DNA from: Pseudomonas huaxiensis
GTDB lineage: Bacteria; Pseudomonadota; Gammaproteobacteria; Pseudomonadales; Pseudomonadaceae
Length of the DNA stretch: 64,000 bases
Direction: 5' to 3'
NCBI RefSeq assembly: GCF_003231275.1
Contig: NZ_QKVL01000014.1
Span: 1 to 64,000 of the forward strand
Shown: in pieces, positions 35,963-44,928 of the stretch
Layout: each line of letters opens with the position of its first letter
Position numbering within the stretch: the first letter of the stretch is position 1
Position numbers and translations under genes: made by a program
The notes under the pieces: generated by a model
What the model was told of the DNA's origin: nothing
The model's database searches: none
Seen by the model: only the letters and a program-made list of their open reading frames with translations

Positions 35963-38212
35963 ATGTACAAGGACCTCAAGTTCCCCGTTCTCATCGTTCA
36001 TCGTGACATCAAGGCCGACACCGTGGCCGGCGACCGCGTGCGCGGCATCGCTCAAGAGCTCGCGCAAGACGGTTTCACTATCCTCAGCGCCACCGATTAC
36101 GCCGAAGGCCGGCTGGTTGCCGCGACCCACCATGGCCTCGCTTGCATGCTGATCGCCGCCGAAGGTGCTGGCGAAAACACCCATCTGCTGCAGAACATGG
36201 TCGAGTTGATCCGCCTGGCCCGCTCACGTGCGCCGCATTTGCCGATCTTTGCCCTCGGTGAGCAGGTCACCCTGGAAAATGCCCCGGCCGATGCCATGAG
36301 CGAACTGAACCAGTTGCGCGGCATTCTCTACCTGTTCGAAGACACCGTGCCCTTTCTCGCCCGCCAGGTCGCACGGGCTGCGCACAATTACCTGGACGGT
36401 TTGCTGCCGCCGTTTTTCAAGGCGCTGGTGCAGCACACTGCCCAGTCCAACTATTCCTGGCATACCCCGGGGCACGGTGGCGGTGTGGCCTACCGCAAGA
36501 GTCCGGTGGGGCAGGCGTTTCATCAGTTCTTTGGGGAAAATACCCTGCGCTCGGACCTTTCGGTATCGGTGCCGGAACTGGGCTCCCTGCTGGATCACAC
36601 CGGCCCCTTGGCGGAAGCGGAGGCCCGCGCGGCGCGCAATTTCGGCGCCGACCATACCTTCTTCGTCATCAACGGCACCTCCACCGCGAACAAAATTGTC
36701 TGGCACTCCATGGTCGGTCGCGACGATCTGGTGCTGGTGGACCGCAACTGTCACAAGTCGGTGTTACACGCGATCATCATGACCGGCGCCATTCCGTTGT
36801 ACTTGTGCCCGGAGCGCAATGAACTGGGCATCATCGGGCCGATTCCGCTCAGCGAGTTCAGCGCCGAGTCGATCCGCGCGAAGATCCTCGCCAACCCGCT
36901 GGCCCGTGGGCGTGAGCCGCGGGTGAAGATGGCGGTGGTGACCAACTCCACCTATGACGGCCTGTGTTACAACGCTGAACTGATCAAGCAGACGCTTGGC
37001 AATAGCGTTGAGGTGCTGCACTTCGATGAGGCCTGGTACGCCTATGCGGCCTTCCATGAGTTCTTTGCCGGGCGCTACGCCATGGGCACATCGCGCGGCG
37101 CCGACAGTCCGCTGGTGTTCAGCACCCACTCAACCCACAAGCTGCTGGCGGCTTTCAGCCAGGCGTCGATGATCCATGTGCAGAACGGCGGTAGCCGGCA
37201 ACTGGATCGTGATCGCTTCAACGAAGCGTTCATGATGCATATCTCTACCTCGCCGCAGTACAGCATTCTCGCCTCGCTGGATGTGTCCTCGGCAATGATG
37301 GAGGGGCCGGCGGGTCGTTCGCTGCTCCAGGAAATGTTCGATGAGGCGCTAAGTTTTCGCCGGGCCCTGGCCAACCTGCGTGAGCACATTGATGCGCAGG
37401 ACTGGTGGTTCAGTGTCTGGCAGCCGCCGCGGGTCGAGGGGATTCACCGCATCGCCACCGAGGACTGGTTGCTCGAACCCCAGGCGCAGTGGCATGGGTT
37501 TGGCGACCTCAGTGAGGACTATGTGCTGCTCGACCCGATCAAGGTAACGCTGGTCATGCCTGGCCTGGATGCGGGCGGCAGCCTCGATCGTCACGGCATT
37601 CCCGCTGCGGTGGTCAGCAAGTTTCTCTGGGAGCGTGGGTTGGTGGTGGAGAAAACCGGGTTGTATTCCTTCCTGGTGCTGTTCTCCATGGGTATCACCA
37701 AAGGTAAGTGGAGCACGCTGCTCACTGAGCTGCTGGAGTTCAAGCGTAACTACGACGCCAACACCGACCTGCTGCAAAGCCTGCCCTGCGTCGCTGCGCA
37801 GGATGCGCAGCGCTACTGTGGCATGGGCCTGCGTGACCTCTGCGATCAACTGCACGCCTGCTACCGCAGCAATGCCACCGCCAAGCAGCTCAAGCGTCTC
37901 TACACCCGTCTGCCGGAAGTGGCGATGAAGCCCGCCGACGCCTACGACAAGCTGGTTCGCGGGGACGTCGAGGCGGTGCCCATCGATCAATTGTTAGGGC
38001 GTATTGCTGCGGTGATGCTGGTGCCTTATCCGCCGGGAATTCCGCTGATCATGCCGGGCGAGCGTTTCACCGAAGAAACCCGCTCGATCGTCGACTATCT
38101 GGCCTTTGCCCGGGCGTTCGATAGCGGTTTTCCCGGTTTCGTTGCGGATGTGCACGGGTTGCAGCAACAGGAGGAGGGTCACGTCTACACCGTGGACTGC
38201 GTCAAGGAGTAG
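35963..38212 (+). CDS. ldcA: Orn/Lys/Arg-type basic amino acid decarboxylase (lysine decarboxylase)
   Basis: The 749-residue PLP enzyme has an N-terminal wing domain (about 1-125), the aspartate-aminotransferase-fold core with the PLP-binding Lys in STHSTHKLLAAF, and the C-terminal Orn/Arg/Lys decarboxylase domain (LVPYPPGIPLIMPGE). Size and locus match P. aeruginosa ldcA (PA1818), which makes cadaverine. The partner antiporter gene found next to it in P. aeruginosa is absent here. Substrate is inferred from locus only. Confidence 0.85.
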   Translation: MYKDLKFPVLIVHRDIKADTVAGDRVRGIAQELAQDGFTILSATDYAEGRLVAATHHGLACMLIAAEGAGENTHLLQNMVELIRLARSRAPHLPIFALGEQVTLENAPADAMSELNQLRGILYLFEDTVPFLARQVARAAHNYLDGLLPPFFKALVQHTAQSNYSWHTPGHGGGVAYRKSPVGQAFHQFFGENTLRSDLSVSVPELGSLLDHTGPLAEAEARAARNFGADHTFFVINGTSTANKIVWHSMVGRDDLVLVDRNCHKSVLHAIIMTGAIPLYLCPERNELGIIGPIPLSEFSAESIRAKILANPLARGREPRVKMAVVTNSTYDGLCYNAELIKQTLGNSVEVLHFDEAWYAYAAFHEFFAGRYAMGTSRGADSPLVFSTHSTHKLLAAFSQASMIHVQNGGSRQLDRDRFNEAFMMHISTSPQYSILASLDVSSAMMEGPAGRSLLQEMFDEALSFRRALANLREHIDAQDWWFSVWQPPRVEGIHRIATEDWLLEPQAQWHGFGDLSEDYVLLDPIKVTLVMPGLDAGGSLDRHGIPAAVVSKFLWERGLVVEKTGLYSFLVLFSMGITKGKWSTLLTELLEFKRNYDANTDLLQSLPCVAAQDAQRYCGMGLRDLCDQLHACYRSNATAKQLKRLYTRLPEVAMKPADAYDKLVRGDVEAVPIDQLLGRIAAVMLVPYPPGIPLIMPGERFTEETRSIVDYLAFARAFDSGFPGFVADVHGLQQQEEGHVYTVDCVKE

Positions 38213-38270
38213 CGGACCCTGGCAACGGCCAGATGCTAGAATCCGCCGCTTGAATTCAGGAGGTAGACGC

Positions 38271-38840
38271 GTGCGCAAAGTGGCGATGGTAATGGCGGTG
38301 CTGGCCCTGGCCGGTTGTGACAACGATGCTGAGCGAGTGCACAAGCAGGTCGCCGAGCATCTGCAGAACCCCAAGACGGCCAAGTTCGCCAACGTGCGCT
38401 TCAACAAGCAGGGCGATATCTGTGGCCAGTTCCGCGGCAAGGACGACACCGGTACCTTCCTGCCGTATCGCAGTTATGTGGCGATCAAGGACGGCACGGA
38501 CTACCGCATCATCATTGACGAAAGCGGCAACGACCTGCGCATACGTGAAGTCTGCGGTGGTGCCGACCTTCAGCGCCGCGCCGATGCGCTGGCCGCCGAG
38601 CCTGCTCCGCAAGGCTGGGACGTGGAGATAATTCAGGGTCCGAACATGGGTGCGCTCAGCGACATGACCGCGCGCCTGATCGAGAAGGGTATTCCTTCCT
38701 CGGTGGTCTACCGCGACGGCAAGCCGGTGGTGCTGCTGGGGCCTTTCGCAGACAAGAGCGAGGCTGAAGCCAGCAAAAACGATGTCATGGCCCGCCTCGG
38801 TACCGATTCGGTGGTCATCCAGCACGACGCTCCTCGCTGA
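38271..38840 (+). CDS. SPOR-like lipoprotein of unknown function
   Basis: The GTG at 38271, preceded by AGGAGGT, opens 189 residues with a short lipoprotein signal (VAMVMAVLALAGC). The C-terminal third (about 115-185, WDVEIIQGPNMGALSDMTARL...VLLGPFADKSEAEA) looks like a SPOR peptidoglycan-binding repeat. The middle part is not recognised. The protein is probably in the periplasmic envelope. Confidence 0.75.
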   Translation: MRKVAMVMAVLALAGCDNDAERVHKQVAEHLQNPKTAKFANVRFNKQGDICGQFRGKDDTGTFLPYRSYVAIKDGTDYRIIIDESGNDLRIREVCGGADLQRRADALAAEPAPQGWDVEIIQGPNMGALSDMTARLIEKGIPSSVVYRDGKPVVLLGPFADKSEAEASKNDVMARLGTDSVVIQHDAPR

Positions 38841-38942
38841 ATCGCTATTGCGGCGCTCTGCGACCGGTACTTGCGCGTTTGTCGGGCTATGCTCTGAAAG
38901 AGGGGTTTCATCGACGAATGCGGCAACGGTGAGGAGGGGGCC

Positions 38943-39368
38943 ATGTCCACGCTGGAGCGAGCCATTACGGTTGCAGCCCGGGCCCATGAAGGGCATTGGG
39001 ATAAAGGGGGCGCCGCATACATCCTGCATCCATTGCGGGTGATGCTGCGGGTATCGACCACTGAACAGCGGATTGTCGCAGTGCTGCACGAAGTCCTGCA
39101 GGAGTCACCCATGACCCTGTCAGACCTGGCGCGCGAAGGGTTCGCTCTGAAGATCCTTGCGGCGGTCCAGGCCCTTAGCCAGCGTAGCGACGAAAGTTAT
39201 GAAGATTTCGTCGTCAGGGTCGGCTCCGATCCGCTGGCGCGGACGGTGAAGCTGGCGGACCTGGCCGATGAGAACGATGTCTCGCGGATTGCCATCCCTG
39301 GCCCCGCCGACATCGCTCGTTTGCAGCGGTACCAGCAGGCCAGCGCCTACCTGCAGGCACTGAACTGA
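38943..39368 (+). CDS. Small HD-domain protein (RelA/SpoT hydrolase-like)
   Basis: The 141-residue product has the HD pattern of small RelA/SpoT-like hydrolases: ITVAARAHEGHWDKGG, YILHPLRVML, VAVLHEVLQESP (HE replacing HD) and VKLADLADENDVSR. The canonical His-Asp of motif III reads His-Glu, so activity is uncertain. It lies 3 bp from the convergent endA stop. Confidence 0.78.
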   Translation: MSTLERAITVAARAHEGHWDKGGAAYILHPLRVMLRVSTTEQRIVAVLHEVLQESPMTLSDLAREGFALKILAAVQALSQRSDESYEDFVVRVGSDPLARTVKLADLADENDVSRIAIPGPADIARLQRYQQASAYLQALN

Positions 39369-39371
39369 GTT

Positions 39372-40061
39372 TCAGCCGCAGGCCTTGAGGTTCACCGGGC
39401 CGACGAACTCATTGCCGCGGCCCATCACGCAGGCCACGCGCTGGTTGCGCTGAAGCTCCCAGGCCTGGGCGGGATAGGTCTTGTTCCAGGCTTCGTACAA
39501 CTGCCGGTCCTGCTTGGACAGGCGCAGGTTGTACTGCTTGCTCATGTAGAAATAAGTGCGCGCGATCATTCCGCGAATTGAGGGTCGCGGCATGACCTTT
39601 TTCGCTTTGAAATCGACCTGAGTCAGGCATGAGCCATATTGCCCCGCTTGCTCCGGCAGCCAGCCGAAGCTGAAGTTGCTGCGGTCGCCATTCACCTCGC
39701 CGATGCTCGGTACAAGGTTGTGCAGGTCGGCCTCGGCGCGTTGATAGACCGTGTCGTTGCGTGAGCAGTTCTTGCGTCCGCCATCTTGCCAGCATTGGCG
39801 CTGATGGCCGATCTGCCAGGCCGGAACGATATGTTCCCATTCAATGCGTGATGCCCGGTTGGCGTTCTTGCGCGGTACGTAACCGCAGCCGGCCAGGTCG
39901 ACTTTGTTGCCGGTGTACTTGCAGCCGCAATAGAACTCGGTGGACTGCGGTGCATACAGGCGCCAGGCGACTTTCTTGGCTTCGGTAAAGGTGCGTGGTG
40001 CGTCGGCTTGGGCGTTGATGCTGAACAACAGGCAGGTAGCTGCCAATACAGTGAATCTCAT
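39372..40061 (-). CDS. endA: Secreted/periplasmic endonuclease I
   Basis: The 229-residue product has a signal peptide (MRFTVLAATCLLFSINAQA) and the EndA/NucM nuclease core: EWEHIVPAWQIGHQ with the catalytic His, the EADLHNLVPSIGEVNGDRSNFSF metal site and RGMIARTYFYM. Several Cys should form disulfides in the periplasm. It is the second gene after DUF1654 (5-bp gap), so it should share the LexA-controlled promoter. Confidence 0.93.
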   Translation of the reverse strand: MRFTVLAATCLLFSINAQADAPRTFTEAKKVAWRLYAPQSTEFYCGCKYTGNKVDLAGCGYVPRKNANRASRIEWEHIVPAWQIGHQRQCWQDGGRKNCSRNDTVYQRAEADLHNLVPSIGEVNGDRSNFSFGWLPEQAGQYGSCLTQVDFKAKKVMPRPSIRGMIARTYFYMSKQYNLRLSKQDRQLYEAWNKTYPAQAWELQRNQRVACVMGRGNEFVGPVNLKACG

Positions 40062-40066
40062 CCGGG

Positions 40067-40315
40067 TCAGTCTTCCTTCGGCACAGTCCAGAACAACTGC
40101 ACTCCGCCGTCATCACGGTGGGCGAGGGTAACGTTGTCGTTCTCGGCAATTTCTTCGAGCAGGGTTTCCCAGTCGGAGGTCGATTCATGTTCGAGGCGGA
40201 AGATCAGTGCGGCCCTGGCGCGCTGCGCGGTAGGTGCGTTGATGATTTTCTGGATCCGGACGCCCAGTTGCTCATAGCTGCTGACAGACATGGATGCTGA
40301 GGATGAGGTGGCCAC
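40067..40315 (-). CDS. DUF1654 family protein
   Basis: The 82-residue soluble product (YEQLGVRIQKIINAPTAQRARAAL, then WETLLEEIAENDNVTL) matches the Pseudomonas DUF1654 family, of unknown biochemical role. It heads an operon with endA and starts 22 bp from a perfect LexA box, so it is presumably an SOS gene. Confidence 0.88.
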   Translation of the reverse strand: MATSSSASMSVSSYEQLGVRIQKIINAPTAQRARAALIFRLEHESTSDWETLLEEIAENDNVTLAHRDDGGVQLFWTVPKED

Positions 40316-40337
40316 GAAAGTGTTTCCCTTGTTTTTG

Positions 40338-40353
40338 CTGTATGCGCATACAG
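40338..40353 (-). promoter_or_regulatory. LexA (SOS) box for DUF1654-endA
   Basis: CTGTATGCGCATACAG is a perfect 16-bp palindrome of the form CTG-N10-CAG. It lies 22 bp upstream of the DUF1654 ATG. The rest of the 422-bp gap (40316-40737) shows no gene; it also holds the RbsR operator. Confidence 0.88.
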
Positions 40354-40667
40354 TATTTTACTGTAAGGCATTTCGCAACAGATCGTCAGTTAAAGAGCGC
40401 ATGTGACCGCGCCGCGCCATGTTTGCTGCGCAGTGCTGAAAATAAATTCAAGAGGCTTTTCAAAGGTCGGCTGTTCGCCGCGGAACGGGTCTTCGGGTGA
40501 CTTATTAGTGGGCGTAGAATTCGGCTTCAGCGTCGGAAAGCCGAACGCTTGTAACAAATTGTTCGGTTTTCCGACCTGGTTGAGCGACAATTCCGAAACT
40601 CTCGTGCCTGCCTCACGCGTTTCGGCGAATTTGACAATGCCACATTGCATTCGCATAGTTGGCTATC

Positions 40668-40679
40668 GCAAACGTTTGC
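40668..40679 (+). promoter_or_regulatory. LacI-family (RbsR-type) operator
   Basis: GCAAACGTTTGC is a perfect palindrome with the central CG typical of LacI/PurR/RbsR operators. It lies 58 bp upstream of the regulator's ATG, so autoregulation is likely. Confidence 0.8.
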
Positions 40680-40737
40680 TATCTCATAACAATCACAACT
40701 TATCGCAGCCGGTGTGCAGGCCGGCGGAACTGAAAGC

Positions 40738-41754
40738 ATGGCAACCATTAAAGATGTAGCGGCGCTGGCCGGCATTTCCTACACCACTGTGTCCCACGTG
40801 CTGAACAAGACCCGACCGGTCAGCGAGCCTGTGCGACTAAAGGTCGAAGCGGCGATCGCCGAGCTCGATTACGTGCCCAGTGCTGTGGCGCGCTCACTCA
40901 AGGCCCGGAGCACGGCCACCATCGGGCTGTTGGTGCCCAATAGCGTCAACCCGTATTTTGCCGAGCTTGCCCGAGGCATCGAGGACGCCTGCGAGCGTAA
41001 CGGTTACTGCGTGATCCTCTGTAATTCCGACGACAACCCGCAAAAGCAGCGCAGCTACCTGCGTGTGTTGCTGGAAAAACGCGTCGACGGCCTGGTCGTC
41101 GCATCAGTGGGCGAGGAGCGTGACCTGCTCGACAGTCTGGCCTCCGTGCGCACGCCGATGGTGATCGTTGACCGCGCGCTGGACGGCGTGGATGCAGACC
41201 TGGTACGAGTCGATCATGAGCAGGGCGCTTATCTGGCGACCCGCCACCTGCTTGATCTGGGGCATGTGGATATTGCCTGCATCAACGGCCCGGCCAATAC
41301 CAGCGTCGCAAAATTGCGTCTTGCGGGTTTTCGTCGAGCCCTGCGGGAGGCGGGCGTAGGGCTGCGTGACGGACGGGTACTGGATGGTGACTTCACCAGT
41401 CTTGGCGGGTATGAGGCCGCGGCGCAATTGCTGGGTCGGGACCGGCCTACTGCCATTTTCGCCGCTAACGACTTGATGGGTATAGGTGTGTTGCGAGCAG
41501 CCGCGGAGCGCAGCATCAGTGTCCCTGGTGAGCTGTCGGTGATTGGATTCGACGATATCCAGATGTGTCCGTACGTGTATCCGGCACTGACCACTGTCGG
41601 GCAGTCCATTCGCGAGCTGGGGGAAATGGCTGCGGCGTTACTGCTGCGGCGCATTGTCGGGTCGGGTTCTGCGGCATTGGAGCAGCGCATCATTGCGCCG
41701 AAAATCGTTCTGCGCGAGTCGACCGGGCCGAGTCCGGACTTGTTCAGTGGTTGA
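40738..41754 (+). CDS. rbsR: LacI-family ribose operon repressor
   Basis: The 338-residue product starts MATIKDVAALAGISYTTVSH, the helix-turn-helix of the LacI family, with the hinge helix near 48-58 (PSAVARSLKAR). A periplasmic-binding-like sensor domain follows (GLLVPNSVNPYFAELARGIED ... VIGFDD). Adjacency to a ribokinase gene points to ribose. The ribose transporter genes that normally precede it are missing. Confidence 0.9.
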   Translation: MATIKDVAALAGISYTTVSHVLNKTRPVSEPVRLKVEAAIAELDYVPSAVARSLKARSTATIGLLVPNSVNPYFAELARGIEDACERNGYCVILCNSDDNPQKQRSYLRVLLEKRVDGLVVASVGEERDLLDSLASVRTPMVIVDRALDGVDADLVRVDHEQGAYLATRHLLDLGHVDIACINGPANTSVAKLRLAGFRRALREAGVGLRDGRVLDGDFTSLGGYEAAAQLLGRDRPTAIFAANDLMGIGVLRAAAERSISVPGELSVIGFDDIQMCPYVYPALTTVGQSIRELGEMAAALLLRRIVGSGSAALEQRIIAPKIVLRESTGPSPDLFSG

Positions 41755-41763
41755 GGGCTTGTC

Positions 41764-42675
41764 ATGCACGCGAAGGTAGTAGTGGTCGGAAGTCTCAATA
41801 TGGATCTGGTCACGCGTGCTGAGCGCCTGCCGCGAGCGGGCGAGACGCTGGCGGGGGAGTCGTTCGAGACGGTGCCTGGTGGCAAGGGCGCCAATCAGGC
41901 CGTAGCGGCGGCGCGGCTGGGTGCGTCGGTGGCGATGATCGGTTGTGTTGGCGACGATGCTTATGGCCAGCAGTTGCGTGGTGCGTTGCTGGCTGAGGGC
42001 ATTGACTGCCAGGCGGTGGAGGTGGCGGCCGGTGTGTCCAGTGGTGTTGCCCTGATCATGGTGGATGCGGCCAGCCAGAACACCATTGTCGTTGTCGCTG
42101 GCGGCAATGGCCGGCTGCTGCCGGCGTCGGTCCAGCGTTTCGAGGCTTTATTGCGCGGCGCTGAGGTGATTGTTTGCCAGATGGAGGTCCCGCCACAGAC
42201 GGTTGCGCATGTTCTGGCGAGCGGGCGTGCATTGGGGAAGACGGTGATTCTAAATCCGGCGCCGGTCAAAGGCCCCTTGCCGGTGGAGTGGTTCGCCAAT
42301 ATCGACTACCTGATTCCGAATGAAAGCGAGGCGTCGGCGTTGACCGGCTTGCCGGTGGACGACCTGCCGTCGGCACACGCGGCGGCTGATCAGCTTCTCG
42401 CGCTCGGTGCGGGCAAGGTCATCGTCACTCTTGGGGCGCAGGGTGCGCTGCTCGTCAACGGGGAGGGCAGTGAGCATTTTCCCGCCCCGGTCGTGGCGCC
42501 GGTGGATACCACCGCGGCGGGAGACACCTTCGTTGGTAGTTTTGCCGCGGCATTGGTGCAGGGGCGGGGCGAGCGCGAGGCGATAGTCTTCGGTCAGCGG
42601 GCCGCAGCGATTTCCGTCACTCGTCCCGGCGCGCAGCCGTCGATTCCCTCGCTGGCTGAGGTCGGGAATATGTAA
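41764..42675 (+). CDS. rbsK: Ribokinase
   Basis: The 303-residue PfkB-family kinase has the sugar-binding opening GSLNMDLVTRAERLPRAGETL and GGKGANQAVAAARLG. The C-terminal signature DTTAAGDTFVGSFAA contains the catalytic Asp. It phosphorylates ribose from ATP. It follows rbsR by 9 bp and forms a two-gene unit. Confidence 0.95.
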   Translation: MHAKVVVVGSLNMDLVTRAERLPRAGETLAGESFETVPGGKGANQAVAAARLGASVAMIGCVGDDAYGQQLRGALLAEGIDCQAVEVAAGVSSGVALIMVDAASQNTIVVVAGGNGRLLPASVQRFEALLRGAEVIVCQMEVPPQTVAHVLASGRALGKTVILNPAPVKGPLPVEWFANIDYLIPNESEASALTGLPVDDLPSAHAAADQLLALGAGKVIVTLGAQGALLVNGEGSEHFPAPVVAPVDTTAAGDTFVGSFAAALVQGRGEREAIVFGQRAAAISVTRPGAQPSIPSLAEVGNM

Positions 42676-42681
42676 CCTGGA

Positions 42682-42882
42682 TTACGGGTGCCCGGTAGCG
42701 GGGTCATGCCGATAGCGTTCGAATACCTGATCGACAAACCCGCGGGCGGCGTCGCTGCCCATTTCCTTGACCAGCAGGTCGAGTGCAATGAGGGTCAATT
42801 CTTCCGCTGTGCCCGGGCTATAGGCGCTTTGGCCTTCGGGCCATTTCACCTTGATGTCGGCATCGATGCTGTGGCTGGTCAT
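42682..42882 (-). CDS. Small hypothetical protein
   Basis: The start MTSHSIDADIKVKWP gives 66 residues with an acidic helix (ELTLIALDLLVKEMG). There is no signal peptide or membrane segment. It is convergent with rbsK, whose stop is 6 bp away. The frame could extend to 42957 but that part looks non-coding. Family not recognised. Confidence 0.6.
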   Translation of the reverse strand: MTSHSIDADIKVKWPEGQSAYSPGTAEELTLIALDLLVKEMGSDAARGFVDQVFERYRHDPATGHP

Positions 42883-43057
42883 GGAGTTCTCGGAACGGCC
42901 CGTACTGTGGAGGGTGAAACGCTGGGCCACTAGCGTTTCTGCAATGCATCGTCGCAAGCCTTAAGTTAATCATGTCCGCTCGCGCGCGGCTCTGCGACTT
43001 AGGCATAACGATGGCGGCGTGGCAAACTAACGGTATTTTCGCTGGCAGGAAAACACT

Positions 43058-43360
43058 ATGCAGATCGACCTGAACGATCCGAACCAGTTCACTCTGGAGC
43101 AGGTGCGCCAATTGATCGCCACTGGCAACGGCGCGATTCACAACCAACTGCGGGTCGATCGTGCGGGGCATGCCTGGCTATCCAGCGTGGTGGGTGGTGC
43201 GCAACTTGATGGTCTGCTGTTTCGCCTGGAAACCTGGTCCGCCGGATCGGGTTGCGTAGGGAGTGTGGCTGCGGAGGATGAGCGTTGGGTTCGGCAGGTA
43301 TTCAAGGCGCTGCAGGACAACTGGCCTAAGCCCGCAAGCGACTACATCGACCTGTACTGA
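43058..43360 (+). CDS. Hypothetical protein
   Basis: The 100-residue acidic product (MQIDLNDPNQFTLEQVRQLIA...) has a beta-strand-rich middle with HNQLRVDRAGHAWLSS and ends WPKPASDYIDLY. No family that I can name. It is a stand-alone cytosolic protein with about 175 bp before it holding a probable promoter. Confidence 0.68.
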   Translation: MQIDLNDPNQFTLEQVRQLIATGNGAIHNQLRVDRAGHAWLSSVVGGAQLDGLLFRLETWSAGSGCVGSVAAEDERWVRQVFKALQDNWPKPASDYIDLY

Positions 43361-43498
43361 GAGCCGTCGTGGCGCAAAATCCGGACACTATTGGCATTTC
43401 CCCTTCAAGAACGAGTCAGGCAGACTGACCCGCTTTGCAACAACTGGCATCAAGTGCTGTCGGATCTGGCAGCATTCCCGTATCCCTAAGGAGGATTC

Positions 43499-43819
43499 AT
43501 GTTCCCCATGCGTGCATCATTGGTGAGCCTGCTGGCTGCCGTCATTCTGGTCGGTTGCAGCAGTGGTGGCACTGCGTCGAAAGCGCCTGAAGTTGCTGCT
43601 GCACCTAATCTGGACGGTCGTTGTGAGGCCAGTGGCGCAGCATTCGCCGTGGGCAAGCCGGCTTCTGCCGAGCTGCTGGAGCAGGCGCGCAAGGCGAGCG
43701 GCGCGCAGTTGGCCCGCGTGCTCAAGCCGGACGATGCCGTGACGCTCGAGTACCGCTCCGAGCGGTTGAACCTTCATGCTGATGAAAAAGGCGTGATTGC
43801 TCGCGTCAATTGCGGCTGA
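43499..43819 (+). CDS. I78-family peptidase-inhibitor lipoprotein
   Basis: The ATG at 43499 has AAGGAGG upstream. The 106-residue product has a lipobox (ILVGC, about 17-21). The I78 inhibitor pattern follows: CEASGAAFAVGKPASAELLE, ARVLKPDDAVTLEYRSERLN and a C-terminal VNCG. It is predicted to sit in the outer membrane or periplasm and block serine proteases. Confidence 0.85.
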   Translation: MFPMRASLVSLLAAVILVGCSSGGTASKAPEVAAAPNLDGRCEASGAAFAVGKPASAELLEQARKASGAQLARVLKPDDAVTLEYRSERLNLHADEKGVIARVNCG

Positions 43820-43836
43820 TCCCGAATTGCGAACAC

Positions 43837-43866
43837 AAAAAACCCGTCGCAAGCGACGGGTTTTTC
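43837..43866. terminator. Bidirectional terminator between I78 gene and cold-shock gene
   Basis: The stem AAAAACCCGTCGC/GCGACGGGTTTTT with a 2-4 nt loop lies between convergent genes and ends in T-runs on both strands. Confidence 0.92.
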
Positions 43867-43881
43867 AATTCGGCAGAGTTA

Positions 43882-44094
43882 TTACTCTGGACGAACCTGT
43901 GCAGCCTGCATGCCCTTCTGGCCTTTTTCGGCTACGAAGGATACGGTCTGACCTTCTTTCAGCGACTTGAAGCCGTCGCTTTCGATGGCCTTGAAGTGTA
44001 CGAACAAGTCGTCGCCGCCACCTTGTGGAGTGATGAAGCCGAAGCCTTTTTCATCGTTGAACCATTTGACAGTGCCGGTTTGGCGATTGGACAT
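43882..44094 (-). CDS. cspA: Cold-shock protein (CspA family)
   Basis: The 70-residue single cold-shock domain has RNP1 KGFGFITP and RNP2 DLFVHF. It binds single-stranded nucleic acid. The start MSNRQTGTVKWFN at 44094 is the family start; the frame continues upstream into the leader, as usual for genes with long 5' leaders. Confidence 0.95.
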   Translation of the reverse strand: MSNRQTGTVKWFNDEKGFGFITPQGGGDDLFVHFKAIESDGFKSLKEGQTVSFVAEKGQKGMQAAQVRPE

Positions 44095-44247
44095 GGGTGT
44101 ATCTCCAGGAATCTTGATTTTTTTCAGTAGTGCGGTGTCGCCGAGAGCCACAGGGTGCACCCCGACATCATAGTCTAATTCTGGGCGTGTGGTGACTTTT
44201 AGCGTTAGCTAATGCTGATCTGGCGCAAATATTTGAAAGAATCGGTC

Positions 44248-44571
44248 TCATTGCTTCGGCGCGCATGCCGTTTTCACGGCGTTTTGGGCGCGGCTGACCA
44301 ATTGAGCGTCCACGCCAGTCTTGCTGTCCAGTTGCTGGATTTCCTCGGTGGTAAAGTTCTTCTCGATGGCATTTGCGCCACATTTGCAGTGCTGATCGGC
44401 TTGCGTGACGCTGAGTTTCTGCCCTGGGGCAACTTCCTGCTCTTGGGCAGCTCGTACGCATTGGTCCATGTACTCGCCTTTCTTGCCAGCGGGCCACGAA
44501 CCGGCATTGGCCCCCACAGGCAGCATCATGGCTCCGGCGGCAGCCAGGGCCAGAAGAGTCTGAAATCGCAT
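44248..44571 (-). CDS. Periplasmic protein of unknown function
   Basis: The 107-residue product has a clean signal peptide (MRFQTLLALAAAGAMMLPVGANA) and a small four-Cys mature part (DQCVRAAQ, HCKCGANAIE, KTACAPKQ). The pattern resembles small periplasmic proteins in Pseudomonas. Role unknown. The 357-bp gap up to thrS holds promoters for both genes; I see no further gene there. Confidence 0.8.
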   Translation of the reverse strand: MRFQTLLALAAAGAMMLPVGANAGSWPAGKKGEYMDQCVRAAQEQEVAPGQKLSVTQADQHCKCGANAIEKNFTTEEIQQLDSKTGVDAQLVSRAQNAVKTACAPKQ

Positions 44572-44928
44572 AACCAGGCACTCCTTGGTAATCGGGTCTC
44601 ATGAAGAGTAGGTCGCTTCAGTCACTCTGAGCGGAAAAAATCCGCAGGAGTTCACTCCAGAGGCCTTTTTCCAAATATTTCCGCTTGTTGGCTGTCCAGC
44701 CCGCCGTCTGCACTGATGCTTGTGCTAGCATGCCGGGCGCGGGATAGCTAAACGCTTGCCCCGCATTTATTTCTGTTCCAGTCACTCTGGTTCGTTCCCC
44801 TGGCAGGCATCCGACTTCTGCCACTGTGAGGCAGGCTTTCCGTCAGGAAAGACAGGGGCGAATCGCGTACTGGCTCATCCCAACCCACGTGACCTTTGGT
44901 AGGGGTCACCACTAGGAGAGGAGGCGCC

